This document shows, piece after piece, positions 1-8,864 of a stretch of 35,953 nucleotides of DNA. A program made the translations under genes and the position numbers. The DNA lies in contig JBLFWJ010000009.1 of assembly GCA_047611425.1 (NCBI GenBank), positions 1 through 35,953 on the forward strand, read 5' to 3'. The first letter of the stretch is position 1; each line of letters opens with the position of its first letter. The notes beneath the pieces are model-generated. The model ran no database searches and was not told the DNA's origin. It saw nothing but the letters and a program-made list of their open reading frames with translations. Origin of the DNA: JBLFWJ01 sp047611425 (GTDB lineage Bacteria > Bacteroidota > Bacteroidia > UBA10329).

Positions 1-1
1 T

Positions 2-1069
2 AAGTACCAAGGCGGCAACACGCTCTACTATTTCACCAAGCATTTACTCATCGTTGCCATGGGTATCGGCATCATGTATGTCGTGCACAACGTCAAGTAC
101 ACCTACTTCTCCAAAATATCGGTCGCATTAATCGTATTGGCAGCAATACTCCTTCCGCTCACGCTCATATTAGGAACCAGTCGAAACGAAGCAAGTCGAT
201 GGTTGACCTTACCAATCATCAATCTGTCGTTCCAAACATCTGACCTTGCTAAGCTGGCGCTGATCACATTCTTAGCCCGTCAACTGGCCTTGAGCCAAGA
301 CATCATCAAAGATCTGAAGCGTGGTTTCTTACCACTGCTGCTTCCAATCATCGGAATCTGTGCGTTGATTCTCCCAGCCAACTTCTCCACGGCTGCAGTG
401 CTATTCTGCTCCAGTGTAATGCTCCTATTTATAGGAAGAGCACGAATACTTCATATCGGAGCCTTGCTCGCTACAGCACTCATGGGAGCCACCATTGTGG
501 TTCTCCTCGCTTTGGCTTTACCCGAAGACACGATCACAAAAGCGCTACCTCGTTTCCCAACGTGGAAACAAAGGATTGAAACATTTACTGCTGGCGAAAA
601 TGCGGTTGTAAATCCCGATAATAATTATCAGGCGGAGCAAGCTAAGATTGCTGTTGCCAAGGGAGGGTTTTTCAGAATTGCCCCAGGAAAGAGCGATCAA
701 CGAAACTTCCTTCCGCATCCTTACTCAGACTTTATTTACGCCATTATTCTGGAGGAATACGGCATGGTCGGAGGCGCATTCGTGCTCTTCCTCTATTTGA
801 TATTGCTCTTAAGAGGAGTGAAAATCGCCACCAAAAGCACAAAGCCATTTGCAGCGTTGCTGGCCATTGGCTGTTGCTTCAGTTTAATATTTCAAGCCAT
901 GATCAACATGGCTGTTGCAGTGAATTTATTCCCAGTTACTGGCCAACCATTGCCGCTCATTTCGATGGGTGGAACATCGATCTGGTTCACTTCCATCGCC
1001 ATTGGCATGGTGCTGAGCGTGAGCCGCCAGAACGAAACCGAAAAAGAATTACAACCCATCAATGTCTAA
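2..1069 (+). CDS. ftsW: FtsW, septal peptidoglycan glycosyltransferase (5' truncated)
   Basis: SEDS-family multi-pass inner-membrane protein that polymerises lipid II into septal glycan with its partner class B PBP. The reading frame is open from base 2; the first in-frame ATG, at 59, is internal, because the 19 codons before it (KYQGGNTLYYFTKHLLIVA) read as normal FtsW sequence. The true start therefore lies left of the window. Visible are many hydrophobic segments, the extracellular loop with LPHPYSDFIYAI whose Asp (codon 728-730) fits the catalytic Asp of SEDS proteins, and the C-terminal signature PVTGQPLPLISMGGTS. It overlaps murG by 8 bases, so the two are probably translated together. 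RodA is the only serious alternative, and position directly before murG favours FtsW. Confidence 0.93.
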   Translation, partial: KYQGGNTLYYFTKHLLIVAMGIGIMYVVHNVKYTYFSKISVALIVLAAILLPLTLILGTSRNEASRWLTLPIINLSFQTSDLAKLALITFLARQLALSQDIIKDLKRGFLPLLLPIIGICALILPANFSTAAVLFCSSVMLLFIGRARILHIGALLATALMGATIVVLLALALPEDTITKALPRFPTWKQRIETFTAGENAVVNPDNNYQAEQAKIAVAKGGFFRIAPGKSDQRNFLPHPYSDFIYAIILEEYGMVGGAFVLFLYLILLLRGVKIATKSTKPFAALLAIGCCFSLIFQAMINMAVAVNLFPVTGQPLPLISMGGTSIWFTSIAIGMVLSVSRQNETEKELQPINV

Positions 1070-2156
1070 GTTGAAGGTCATAATAAGCGGAGGCGGCACA
1101 GGAGGACACATCTTCCCGGCCATTGCCATTGCCAATGCCCTCAAAACTTTAAGAAAGGACATTGAGATACTTTTTGTGGGCGCAAACGGCAAAATGGAAA
1201 TGGAAAAAGTTCCTGCAGCCGGCTTCGAAATCATCGGGTTGAACATTACTGGAATCAACCGAAGCCTGACGTTCAGTAATCTGGTATTCCCGTTCAAGTT
1301 GATTGGCAGTTTGCTCAAATCATTCAGCATTCTTCGATCCTTCAAGCCACAAGTCGTTATTGGAGTTGGAGGCTTTGCGAGCGGCCCAGTTCTATACGCT
1401 GCACAGCGAAAAGGAATTCCAACAGTGATTCAGGAGCAGAATTCTTATGCTGGGATTACCAACAAGAAGTTGGGAGAAAGGGCAAAACGCATCTGTGTTG
1501 CATACGATGGAATGGACAAATTCTTCCCGAAGGATGCCATACGATTGACCGGAAATCCGGTGCGTCAGGACATCCTCAAAATGGAAGGCAAAAAGCCACG
1601 AAGTATTGAGCATTTCGGTTTGACCGAAGGAATGAGAACCATTTTGGTTATCGGTGGTAGTCTTGGCGCAAGAACCTTGAATCACAGTATTTCAGCTGCG
1701 CTGGAAGAATTGAATAATTCAGGATTACAGATAATCTGGCAAACCGGAAAAGCATTTCATGCCGAAGCTTTAGAGAAATCCAAGGCGATGAATAATGTGA
1801 AAGTTTACGATTTCATTCAACGAATGGATCTCGCTTATTGCGTTGCTGATCTTGTGATATCCCGTGCGGGTGCCAGTTCCATTTCTGAACTCTGCATAGT
1901 AGGAAGACCATCCATTTTGGTGCCTTTTCCTTTTGCCGCTGAAGATCATCAGACCAAGAATGCACAGGCCTTGACCACGCATAATGCGGCCATCATGATT
2001 CCTGATAATCAGGCTCAGGAGAAATTGGTTCGGGAGGCATTGCAATTGATTAACGATAGCGACCGTTTAGAGAAGTTGGAAGTGAATGTGAAAAAGCTCG
2101 CTTTCAATAATGCCGATAAGGCCATTGCCAACGAAATACTGTCACTCATTCCATGA
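1062..2156 (+). CDS. murG: MurG, UDP-GlcNAc:lipid I GlcNAc transferase
   Basis: Adds GlcNAc from UDP-GlcNAc to undecaprenyl-PP-MurNAc-pentapeptide (lipid I) to form lipid II at the inner face of the membrane. GT28, GT-B fold. The N-terminal glycine-rich loop GGGTGGH lies at residues 10-16, a second GVGGFASGP loop follows, and the C-terminal domain carries SRAGASSISEL and PFPFAAEDHQTKNA, the usual UDP-GlcNAc binding region. At 364 residues it has the normal length for MurG. It starts inside the end of ftsW and ends in a 4-base ATGA overlap with murC, so it is part of a tightly coupled dcw operon. Confidence 0.97.
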   Translation: MSKLKVIISGGGTGGHIFPAIAIANALKTLRKDIEILFVGANGKMEMEKVPAAGFEIIGLNITGINRSLTFSNLVFPFKLIGSLLKSFSILRSFKPQVVIGVGGFASGPVLYAAQRKGIPTVIQEQNSYAGITNKKLGERAKRICVAYDGMDKFFPKDAIRLTGNPVRQDILKMEGKKPRSIEHFGLTEGMRTILVIGGSLGARTLNHSISAALEELNNSGLQIIWQTGKAFHAEALEKSKAMNNVKVYDFIQRMDLAYCVADLVISRAGASSISELCIVGRPSILVPFPFAAEDHQTKNAQALTTHNAAIMIPDNQAQEKLVREALQLINDSDRLEKLEVNVKKLAFNNADKAIANEILSLIP

Positions 2157-3523
2157 CCGGATCGAATCACATATCATCTGTCTACCTGATTGGGATCGGG
2201 GGGATCGGTATGAGCGCTTTGGCCAAATACTATCGCCAAAACGGGCTTTGTGTGGCAGGCTATGATCGCACAGCAAGTTCTGTGACGGACACACTGATGG
2301 AACTCGGAATTGACATTCACTTCAATGATGATGTGCTTGCAATACCTGCGGAGTTCACTTCTGAAAAGGAAGGAAAGTTGGTGATCTACACTCCAGCAGT
2401 TCCAACCAATCACGCTGAGTTGAATTTCCTTCGAAATCAGGGATACACGGTTATCAAACGATCGGAAGCATTAGGAAGAATATCCGAAAAACACCGAACA
2501 ATCGCGGTTGCTGGAACCCACGGAAAAACGACCACGAGCAGCATTCTTGCCCACATTCTAAAGCAAACAGAACTGGATTGCACCGCCTTTTTAGGTGGAA
2601 TGAGCACGAACTACAACAGCAATTTCCTAAGCTCCACAACCAGTCCATTTATGGTAGTTGAAGCTGATGAATACGATCGTTCATTCTTGAAGCTGAGCCC
2701 AGAAATGGCAATCGTCACTTCCATGGACCCTGATCACCTAGATATTTATGGAGATGCCGCAGAATTGAACCGATCTTTCCAAGAGTTTGCATCCAAACTG
2801 GGAGCCAACGGAACTCTGATCTTCAAGAAAGGTCTGCCATTGGAAAACGGCCCATACAAGAAACTCTCGTACAGCATTTCAGAAGCCGCTGATTATCAAG
2901 TTCAGAATTACTCCATCACTGATGGACGGTTCTCTTTTGACTTGAATAGCCCGTTCGGTAAAATGACCAACGTGGATTTCGGAATGCCGGGCATCCACAA
3001 CATGGAGAATGCTTTGGCTGCAATCGCTGCCTCGCAACAACTTGGCGTTTCAGAAACGGAGTTGAGGGAAGCGCTCACCTCCTACCAAGGTGTTAAGCGC
3101 AGGTTCGAATTAATCCTGAATGAGAATGGCGTGACATTCATTGATGATTACGCCCACCACCCAACGGAATTGGACGCGTGTATTTCTTCCGTGAAGAAAA
3201 TGTACCCGAATCGAAAGGTGACAGGTGTATTTCAACCTCATTTGTTCACACGAACTCGTGACAACATGAGCGAGTTTGCCCAATCGCTTTCGGAGTTGGA
3301 TCAGCTGTACTTACTAGACATCTACCCTGCAAGAGAATTACCAATAGAAGGGGTGACTTCACAAGTGCTTTTGGATCAAACCCAGCTTGACGATAAAACG
3401 CTGATCACGAAAAATGAAGTCGCTGAAAGGATTGCTGCTGATCGCCCCGAAGTACTACTTACCCTTGGTGCTGGAGACATTGACCGTCTTGTTCAACCCA
3501 TTAAAAACGCGTTAACGGCATGA
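2153..3523 (+). CDS. murC: MurC, UDP-N-acetylmuramate--L-alanine ligase
   Basis: Cytoplasmic ATP-dependent ligase that adds L-Ala to UDP-MurNAc, the first step of the stem peptide. Mur ligase domains in order: N-terminal Rossmann-like UDP-binding domain with GIGGIGMSALA (residues 14 onward), central ATPase domain with P-loop GTHGKTTT (121-128) and the EADEYDRSF motif, and C-terminal domain with DDYAHHPTEL. The DEYD and AHHPTE motifs distinguish MurC and Mpl from MurD/E/F; Mpl is less likely given the place between murG and ftsQ. The length, 456 residues, is typical. It shares 4-base ATGA overlaps with both neighbours. Confidence 0.96.
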   Translation: MTGSNHISSVYLIGIGGIGMSALAKYYRQNGLCVAGYDRTASSVTDTLMELGIDIHFNDDVLAIPAEFTSEKEGKLVIYTPAVPTNHAELNFLRNQGYTVIKRSEALGRISEKHRTIAVAGTHGKTTTSSILAHILKQTELDCTAFLGGMSTNYNSNFLSSTTSPFMVVEADEYDRSFLKLSPEMAIVTSMDPDHLDIYGDAAELNRSFQEFASKLGANGTLIFKKGLPLENGPYKKLSYSISEAADYQVQNYSITDGRFSFDLNSPFGKMTNVDFGMPGIHNMENALAAIAASQQLGVSETELREALTSYQGVKRRFELILNENGVTFIDDYAHHPTELDACISSVKKMYPNRKVTGVFQPHLFTRTRDNMSEFAQSLSELDQLYLLDIYPARELPIEGVTSQVLLDQTQLDDKTLITKNEVAERIAADRPEVLLTLGAGDIDRLVQPIKNALTA

Positions 3524-4314
3524 AGCAATTCAAGCAAATAGCACGTTTAGCCGCATGGGGATTGTCCGTTGTGGGTCTAATTGTCTGTCTCGCTTTCAGC
3601 GATATGGAAATGGAGAAGATCCTCTGCCAGGAGATCAAAATTCAAGTGGATCACAACAGTGGAAACGCATTTGTGACTGATGCTGATGTCATGACAATGC
3701 TTATGAGCAAAGGCGATTCTTTGATAGGAAGCCAACTCATCAACATTCCTATTGCCACTTACGAGCGATTGATTACCAATCATCCTTCTATTAAAAAGGC
3801 TGAAGTGTACACTCAATTGAATGGAACATTGGCGGTGTCCGTTCAGCAAAGACAACCGATTCTTCGTGTGATCACGGCTAAGAACGAAAGCTTCTACATC
3901 GATGAGGAAGGTTATGTGATGCCAACAAGCAAGAATTACACAGCACGTGTTCCAATTGCAAGTGGCAACATTACTGATGACCTATACCGCATCCGAACTG
4001 TTTCATTCGCTTCGCCATCAGACAGTCTTGCAGCAATCACGAAGCTGGATGACCTCTACAAATTGACCATGTTCCTCCGTCAGGATGAATTCTGGAATGC
4101 ACAAATCCAGCAATTCCACATGGACGAGAACAATGAGATAATCATGATCCCACGTGTGGGAAAACACAAGATTCTACTAGGAGATGTGAAGAACCTGGAA
4201 GCCCGATTTAACAAGTTGTGGATCTTCTACCAAAAGGGTTTAAACAGAACTGGATGGGATCAATACCACACGATTAACCTTAAGTACAAAGATCAAGTGA
4301 TCTGCAGCAAATAA
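3520..4314 (+). CDS. ftsQ: FtsQ/DivIB-type cell division protein
   Basis: Bitopic division protein that links the early divisome to septal synthesis through FtsB/FtsL-type partners. A short cytoplasmic N-terminus is followed by one hydrophobic segment (about residues 10-26), then a periplasmic POTRA-like part (roughly 35-110, containing PSIKKAEVYTQLNGTLAVSV) and a conserved stretch with YIDEEGYVMP. FtsQ sequences diverge strongly, so the call rests on topology, the YIDEEG-type motif and the position between murC and ftsA. The 264 residues fit. The start overlaps murC by 4 bases, and ftsA follows after 6 bases. Confidence 0.9.
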   Translation: MKQFKQIARLAAWGLSVVGLIVCLAFSDMEMEKILCQEIKIQVDHNSGNAFVTDADVMTMLMSKGDSLIGSQLINIPIATYERLITNHPSIKKAEVYTQLNGTLAVSVQQRQPILRVITAKNESFYIDEEGYVMPTSKNYTARVPIASGNITDDLYRIRTVSFASPSDSLAAITKLDDLYKLTMFLRQDEFWNAQIQQFHMDENNEIIMIPRVGKHKILLGDVKNLEARFNKLWIFYQKGLNRTGWDQYHTINLKYKDQVICSK

Positions 4315-4320
4315 TTCGAA

Positions 4321-5664
4321 ATGGAAAACAATCACGTAGTTGGCCTTGACATTGGAACCACGAAAGTGGCATGTATTGTTGGTCGAAGAGATGAATTCGG
4401 CAAGATCGAAATTCTCGGATACGGAAAGAGCGAATCGGTTGGTGTAAACCGCGGAATTGTAGCGAACATCGACAAGACGGTTGAAGCCATCAAACTTGCT
4501 GTGCAAGAAGCTGAAACCAAAACTGGAGTGAAAATCGGTGAGGTGAATGTTGGTATTGCAGGCCAACACATCAAGAGCCTTCAGCATCGTGGCATACGAA
4601 CTAGAAACAGTCTGGAAGACGAGATTGACCAAGATGACATCGATTCATTAATCGATGACATGTACAAGTTGGTGATGTTGCCCGGAGAAGAGATTATACA
4701 TGTGCTTCCACAAGAGTACATCGTAGATAACGAACAAGGAATCAAAGAACCAATTGGGATGAGTGGAATTCGGCTTGAAGCCAATTTCCACATCATCACC
4801 GGTCAAATTGCAGCCGCCAAAAACATCCATCGTTGTACCCACAAAGCTGGATTGCACGTGACTGAAATGGTGCTAGAACCCCTAGCCTCAGCAGCCGCAG
4901 TACTTAGCGAGGAGGAAAAAGAAGCCGGTGTTGTACTTGTCGACATCGGTGGTGGAACAACGGACATCGCCATATTCCATGACGGCATTATTCGACACAC
5001 AGCCGTGATTCCATTTGGTGGAAACATCATTACCGAGGATATCAAGGAAGGCTGCACAATCATCAAGCATCAGGCAGAATTATTGAAGATTAAATTCGGT
5101 TCTGCGTTAGCTAGCGAAAGCCAAGAAAACGAGATTGTTTCTATTCCAGGACTTAGAGGCCGAGAGCCTAGAGAAATCAGCGTTCGAAATCTTGCCAATA
5201 TCATCCAAGCAAGGCTGGAAGAGATCATCGAGCACATCTACTACGAGATCAGAAACTCTGGATTCGAGAAGAAACTGATCGCGGGAATTGTGATGACTGG
5301 TGGTGGATCGACATTGAAACATCTTCCACAACTGGTAGAGTACATCACTGGAATGGACGTTCGAATTGGATATCCGAATGAGCATTTGGCCAAGGGAAAT
5401 CCAGAGGAAGTAAGCGGGCCAATTTTCTCAACTGGTGTTGGATTGGTGATCCATGGATTGGAGTACCAAGACAAAATGAAACGGAAAGCGGCTAAGAATC
5501 CGCAGCCAATTGAAACTGTTGCAGAAGCTGAAATTGATCAACCGGAAGAGCCAGAAACAGAAGAAGAAACTGGGAAGGTGATTCCTAATAAGCGACCCGG
5601 TTGGTTCACAAATTTCACCGAAAAAATCCGTGATATACTCACGGAGGACGATGACAACATTTAA
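4321..5664 (+). CDS. ftsA: FtsA, actin-like Z-ring membrane anchor
   Basis: Actin-fold ATPase that tethers FtsZ to the inner membrane and recruits later divisome proteins. The phosphate 1 motif VGLDIGTTK is near residues 7-15, the phosphate 2 motif DIGGGTTDIAIF is at 208-219, and the adenosine motif region TGGGS is in the C-terminal half; the SHS2/1C insertion lies between the first two. The final 50 residues form an acidic linker (repeated E/P/T) and then a GWFTNFTEKIRDIL segment that looks like the amphipathic membrane-targeting helix. The length, 447 residues, is slightly long because of this linker. It sits 6 bases after ftsQ and 74 bases before ftsZ. Confidence 0.96.
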   Translation: MENNHVVGLDIGTTKVACIVGRRDEFGKIEILGYGKSESVGVNRGIVANIDKTVEAIKLAVQEAETKTGVKIGEVNVGIAGQHIKSLQHRGIRTRNSLEDEIDQDDIDSLIDDMYKLVMLPGEEIIHVLPQEYIVDNEQGIKEPIGMSGIRLEANFHIITGQIAAAKNIHRCTHKAGLHVTEMVLEPLASAAAVLSEEEKEAGVVLVDIGGGTTDIAIFHDGIIRHTAVIPFGGNIITEDIKEGCTIIKHQAELLKIKFGSALASESQENEIVSIPGLRGREPREISVRNLANIIQARLEEIIEHIYYEIRNSGFEKKLIAGIVMTGGGSTLKHLPQLVEYITGMDVRIGYPNEHLAKGNPEEVSGPIFSTGVGLVIHGLEYQDKMKRKAAKNPQPIETVAEAEIDQPEEPETEEETGKVIPNKRPGWFTNFTEKIRDILTEDDDNI

Positions 5665-5675
5665 CAAACAAGAAC

Positions 5676-5695
5676 GGGCGTTCCACGGAACACCC
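5676..5695 (+). other. Short imperfect hairpin in the ftsA-ftsZ gap
   Basis: In the 74-base ftsA-ftsZ gap, arms 5676-5683 (GGGCGTTC) and 5688-5695 (GAACACCC) pair except for one C/A mismatch, with a 4-base loop. No T-tract follows, so it is not a standard terminator. It could influence mRNA processing or ftsZ translation. No TANNTTTG promoter element is seen in the gap. Function is unknown. Confidence 0.35.
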
Positions 5696-5738
5696 CAACA
5701 AGACAAAAACTCAAATACCCACTAATAATTCCACAATC

Positions 5739-7697
5739 ATGGCAAAGGACATCATGAATTTCAATCTCCCCAAAGAAGAAACCTCCATCATCAAGGTGAT
5801 CGGAGTTGGCGGAGGCGGCTCAAATGCCGTAAACCACATGTTTGAACAAGGCATTCGAGGTGTAGACTTCGTTGTCTGTAACACGGATCAACAAGCGTTG
5901 GATCGAAGCGCAGTACCGCGTAAGATCGTGCTTGGCGCTGGACTGACCGAAGGCCGAGGGGCTGGAGCGCAGGCTGAAGTTGGCCGAAACGCAGCAATCG
6001 AGTCTATGGACGAGATTAATTCTGTACTTGAAAACAACACCAAAATGGTATTCATTACCGCAGGAATGGGGGGTGGAACCGGAACTGGTGCGGCACCTGT
6101 AATTGCCGAAGCGGCCCGTGAGTTGGGAATTCTCACCGTGGCCATCGTTACTATTCCGTTCGGATTTGAAGGGAAGAAACGAAGAATGCAGGCAGAATCA
6201 GGACTTCAAGAGTTGAAGAAATATGTGGACACCGTACTTGTGGTGAGCAATGACAAATTGCGTGAGATGTACGGAAACTTGAAGTTGAGCGATGCATTTT
6301 CTCAAGCAGATTCTGTCTTGACAGTTGGTGCGAAGGGAATCGCTGAGATTATTACAGTATCGGGTTATGTGAATGTGGATTTTGAGGATGTCCGAACGGT
6401 AATGAGCAATTCTGGTGTAGCAATCATGGGATCTGCTGTTGCATCTGGATCAGATCGCGCTATGAAAGCGGTGCACAATGCACTGGCTTCTCCGCTTCTT
6501 AACGACAATAACATTCATGGAGCAAGCAACATCTTGCTTTACATCAACTCTGGAAATGAGGAGGTGAGTATGGATGAGGTTACTGAGATCACGGATTACA
6601 TTCAGGAAGAAGCCGGAATGGACGCAGATGTGATTTGGGGTAATGGTGTTGACGAAAGTCTGGGAGATCAACTTTCCATCACGGTTGTAGCAACAGGATT
6701 TGACAGTAATAAAGCGACTGGCGTTCCAAGTGAGAGTCAGCCACAGAAAAAAGTTTTTGACTTACACGCTCCAACTACAACACCTATAGCTGAAACCCCT
6801 TCTGTACCAACACCAGAAACACGGAGGCCGCTTTTGATCAATCCTGATTTGGAGAACTTAGCCCAGGAAATCAAAACGAATCCGATAGTTGGCGAGACGC
6901 CAGAAGTTTCCGAACGAACAGTTCACAACCTGTTGGATGAAGTAGAAGAAACTCCGGCTGCAGAACTCGCAACCGAACCTGAAGTTGAAGCCACTTTCGA
7001 AGGCACGATTGAGCCAATCATCAACGAAACAGAGGAGATTGAAACACCAGCAGAACTTCCGACTGAAAATTCATTCTTGGAGGAAGAGAGCTTGATAGAT
7101 CAGCAGATTTCGGAGCCAACTCCTCTACCAGAAGAAATTACTGGCGTAACGACAGAAGAGGTTGAAGTTTTGAATCAAACGGCAGAGCTAGAGCACCCAG
7201 AGCCAGAAATTATGGCAGACGCTGAAACAACTCCAGAGCCAATCTTCACTCCAGAAATCGAGAAGCCAACGATGATCAACTTCGACCTTCCAAAAAAGAT
7301 TGAAGAGCCGGAGGTAAAAAAGATGGATCTGTTTGAGGATACTCCAACCAACGAGGTTGATGCATCACCAGAAGAACCACAATTAATCAGAAAATCGGCC
7401 GAAGAAGTTGCTGCAAATAATCCTGTGAGTATGGATGAGCTTCAGCGGTTACAATCTGAGCGTTTTGAAAGATTAAGAGAAACAGCAAGCAAGTTCAGAA
7501 CACCTGCAAGCTTAACTGACTTGGAAAACGTACCAGCCTACAAGCGTAGAAACGTGAAGTTGAATAACGTACCTCATTCTTCTGATAACCCTGTAAGCAA
7601 GTTCACGCTAACGGACAACGGAAACGGTGAAGAAGGCGGAAATGGAGGAACAGATCTTCGTTCCAACAATTCTTTCCTACACGATAACGTAGACTAA
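5739..7697 (+). CDS. ftsZ: FtsZ, tubulin-like division GTPase with long acidic linker
   Basis: Polymerises into the Z-ring and directs septal synthesis. The GTPase core includes GVGGGGSNA (residues 22-30), the tubulin signature GGGTGTG (111-117) and the T7 loop NVDFEDV (212-218) with the Asn and Asp residues used for GTP hydrolysis across the filament interface. After about residue 320 comes a roughly 280-residue linker rich in E, P and T, far longer than in E. coli, followed by conserved VPAYKRRNVKLN and the Bacteroidota-type C-terminus SNNSFLHDNVD that should bind FtsA. The linker contains NFDLPK (514-519), echoing NFNLPK at residues 7-12. At 652 residues it is long overall but reasonable for the phylum. 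Confidence 0.97.
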   Translation: MAKDIMNFNLPKEETSIIKVIGVGGGGSNAVNHMFEQGIRGVDFVVCNTDQQALDRSAVPRKIVLGAGLTEGRGAGAQAEVGRNAAIESMDEINSVLENNTKMVFITAGMGGGTGTGAAPVIAEAARELGILTVAIVTIPFGFEGKKRRMQAESGLQELKKYVDTVLVVSNDKLREMYGNLKLSDAFSQADSVLTVGAKGIAEIITVSGYVNVDFEDVRTVMSNSGVAIMGSAVASGSDRAMKAVHNALASPLLNDNNIHGASNILLYINSGNEEVSMDEVTEITDYIQEEAGMDADVIWGNGVDESLGDQLSITVVATGFDSNKATGVPSESQPQKKVFDLHAPTTTPIAETPSVPTPETRRPLLINPDLENLAQEIKTNPIVGETPEVSERTVHNLLDEVEETPAAELATEPEVEATFEGTIEPIINETEEIETPAELPTENSFLEEESLIDQQISEPTPLPEEITGVTTEEVEVLNQTAELEHPEPEIMADAETTPEPIFTPEIEKPTMINFDLPKKIEEPEVKKMDLFEDTPTNEVDASPEEPQLIRKSAEEVAANNPVSMDELQRLQSERFERLRETASKFRTPASLTDLENVPAYKRRNVKLNNVPHSSDNPVSKFTLTDNGNGEEGGNGGTDLRSNNSFLHDNVD

Positions 7698-7716
7698 TTG
7701 GTAATGCCGTGGAGAA

Positions 7717-7764
7717 GTCATCCTGAGCTTGTCGAAGGATAGGCTTCGACAAGCTCAACCTGTC
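7717..7764. repeat. Paired palindromic intergenic element after ftsZ
   Basis: Two inverted units make a perfect 14-base stem: TGAGCTTGTCGAAG at 7724-7737 and CTTCGACAAGCTCA at 7744-7757, with a 6-base loop. The flanks (GTCATCC left, ACCTGTC right) extend each unit. From general knowledge, the core CTGAGCTTGTCGAAGG recurs between genes in many Bacteroidota and other genomes. It fills most of the 79-base gap between ftsZ and the next gene. It lacks a following T-run, so it is better read as a dispersed palindrome than as an intrinsic terminator, although it may still slow or end dcw transcripts. Confidence 0.8.
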
Positions 7765-7776
7765 GTATTAAAAACA

Positions 7777-8856
7777 ATGAACCACAAGATCCTATACGGA
7801 ATACTGATTCTTGTACTGGCCTTTTTGGCGTGGTACTTCCACACCATCATTGCCTACATCATCATTTCTGGGGTCATTTCCTTGATCATTCAGCCGTTGC
7901 ATCGGCTCTTGCTAAAAGTCAAGATCGGTAGGTTCAAAATACCGGAAGCACTTTCGGCTTTTGCCAGTTTGATGGCGCTTTACTTTTCTGCCGCAGGAGT
8001 TCTCAGCTTATTTCTTCCGTTGGTTACAACCGAAGCGAAACGTCTCGCACAGCTTGATCTAGATCAGGTCGTTACAATGGTACGTGGGCCAATTGACAGC
8101 TTGCAAGCCTACATCAACAGCCTGCATTTGGGTGATGTGAATATTCAGGCCGAAGCCAAAAACGCCTTGGCTGGGGTTGCCGATGTATCTCAGATCGGCA
8201 ATAGCCTGAACTACATCTTTGGCGTAACCGGGGATGTATTCATTGCACTGTTCGCCATCACATTCATCTCATTCTTCTTTATAAAGGATGAGGGTTTGCT
8301 GTACAATATTATCATGGCTCCTATTCCGGAGAAGTACATGACCAAAGTGAGCAGTGCGATGAGCCAAAGCAAAAAACTGCTCACGCGTTACTTCATTGGA
8401 GTAATAATAGAAGTCGCGATTATCATCACCATTGTAAGTGTGGGCCTGGCAATACTAGGAGTTGAGAATGCCATTCTTATTGGCTTCCTAGCGGGCCTTT
8501 TCAATGTGATACCATACGTGGGCCCGATGATTGGAGCGTTACTCGGAATCATTATCGGCATTACCACCAATGTCGAAGTTTGGGATATGACCGTTCTTGG
8601 CCTAATGGGAAAGATGGCCTTGGTCTATGCCGTGGCTCAAGTATTAGACAATGTGGTTTTACAGCCGCTTATTTACTCTCAAAGCGTGAAAGCACACCCT
8701 TTAGAGGTTTTCCTTGTGATCATAATGGCAGGAAATGTTGCTGGCATTGTCGGCATGATCGTAGCAATTCCTGCCTACAGCATATTCCGCGTGTTCATAC
8801 GCGAATTCTTGAATGAATTTAAAGTAGTGAAGGAGCTGACGGGGGATATGGATTGA
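7777..8856 (+). CDS. AI-2E/PerM-family membrane transport protein
   Basis: Polytopic membrane protein of the AI-2E transporter (PerM/YdiK/TqsA) family, whose members export small molecules or act as ion antiporters; the substrate here cannot be told. Hydrophobic segments lie at the N-terminus (YGILILVLAFLAWYF, then YIIISGVISLIIQPLHRLL), in the middle and in the second half. The family signature appears as GFLAGLFNVIPYVGPMIGALLG, followed by LDNVVLQPLIYSQSVKAHPLEVF. The ATG at 7777 is preferred: an earlier in-frame TTG at 7729 lies inside the palindromic repeat and would add 16 hydrophilic residues unlike the family. The gene ends 8 bases from the convergent rluD-like gene. Confidence 0.9.
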   Translation: MNHKILYGILILVLAFLAWYFHTIIAYIIISGVISLIIQPLHRLLLKVKIGRFKIPEALSAFASLMALYFSAAGVLSLFLPLVTTEAKRLAQLDLDQVVTMVRGPIDSLQAYINSLHLGDVNIQAEAKNALAGVADVSQIGNSLNYIFGVTGDVFIALFAITFISFFFIKDEGLLYNIIMAPIPEKYMTKVSSAMSQSKKLLTRYFIGVIIEVAIIITIVSVGLAILGVENAILIGFLAGLFNVIPYVGPMIGALLGIIIGITTNVEVWDMTVLGLMGKMALVYAVAQVLDNVVLQPLIYSQSVKAHPLEVFLVIIMAGNVAGIVGMIVAIPAYSIFRVFIREFLNEFKVVKELTGDMD

Positions 8857-8864
8857 AGAGCAAC

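Noticed and set aside
59..1069. ftsW starting at the ATG at 59
   Set aside because: The upstream in-frame codons to base 2 encode typical FtsW sequence, so this Met is internal.
4332..5066. Several long open frames antisense to ftsA
   Set aside because: They lie fully opposite a conserved gene, have no recognisable motifs or promoter context, and follow from codon usage of ftsA.
7724..7757. Strong hairpin after ftsZ as an intrinsic terminator
   Set aside because: The stem is perfect but no T-run follows on either strand, and the core matches a recurrent dispersed palindrome; listed as a repeat instead.
7729..7776. N-terminal extension of the AI-2E-family protein from a TTG start
   Set aside because: The TTG lies inside the palindromic repeat and the 16 added residues are hydrophilic and unlike the family; the ATG at 7777 leads straight into the first membrane segment.
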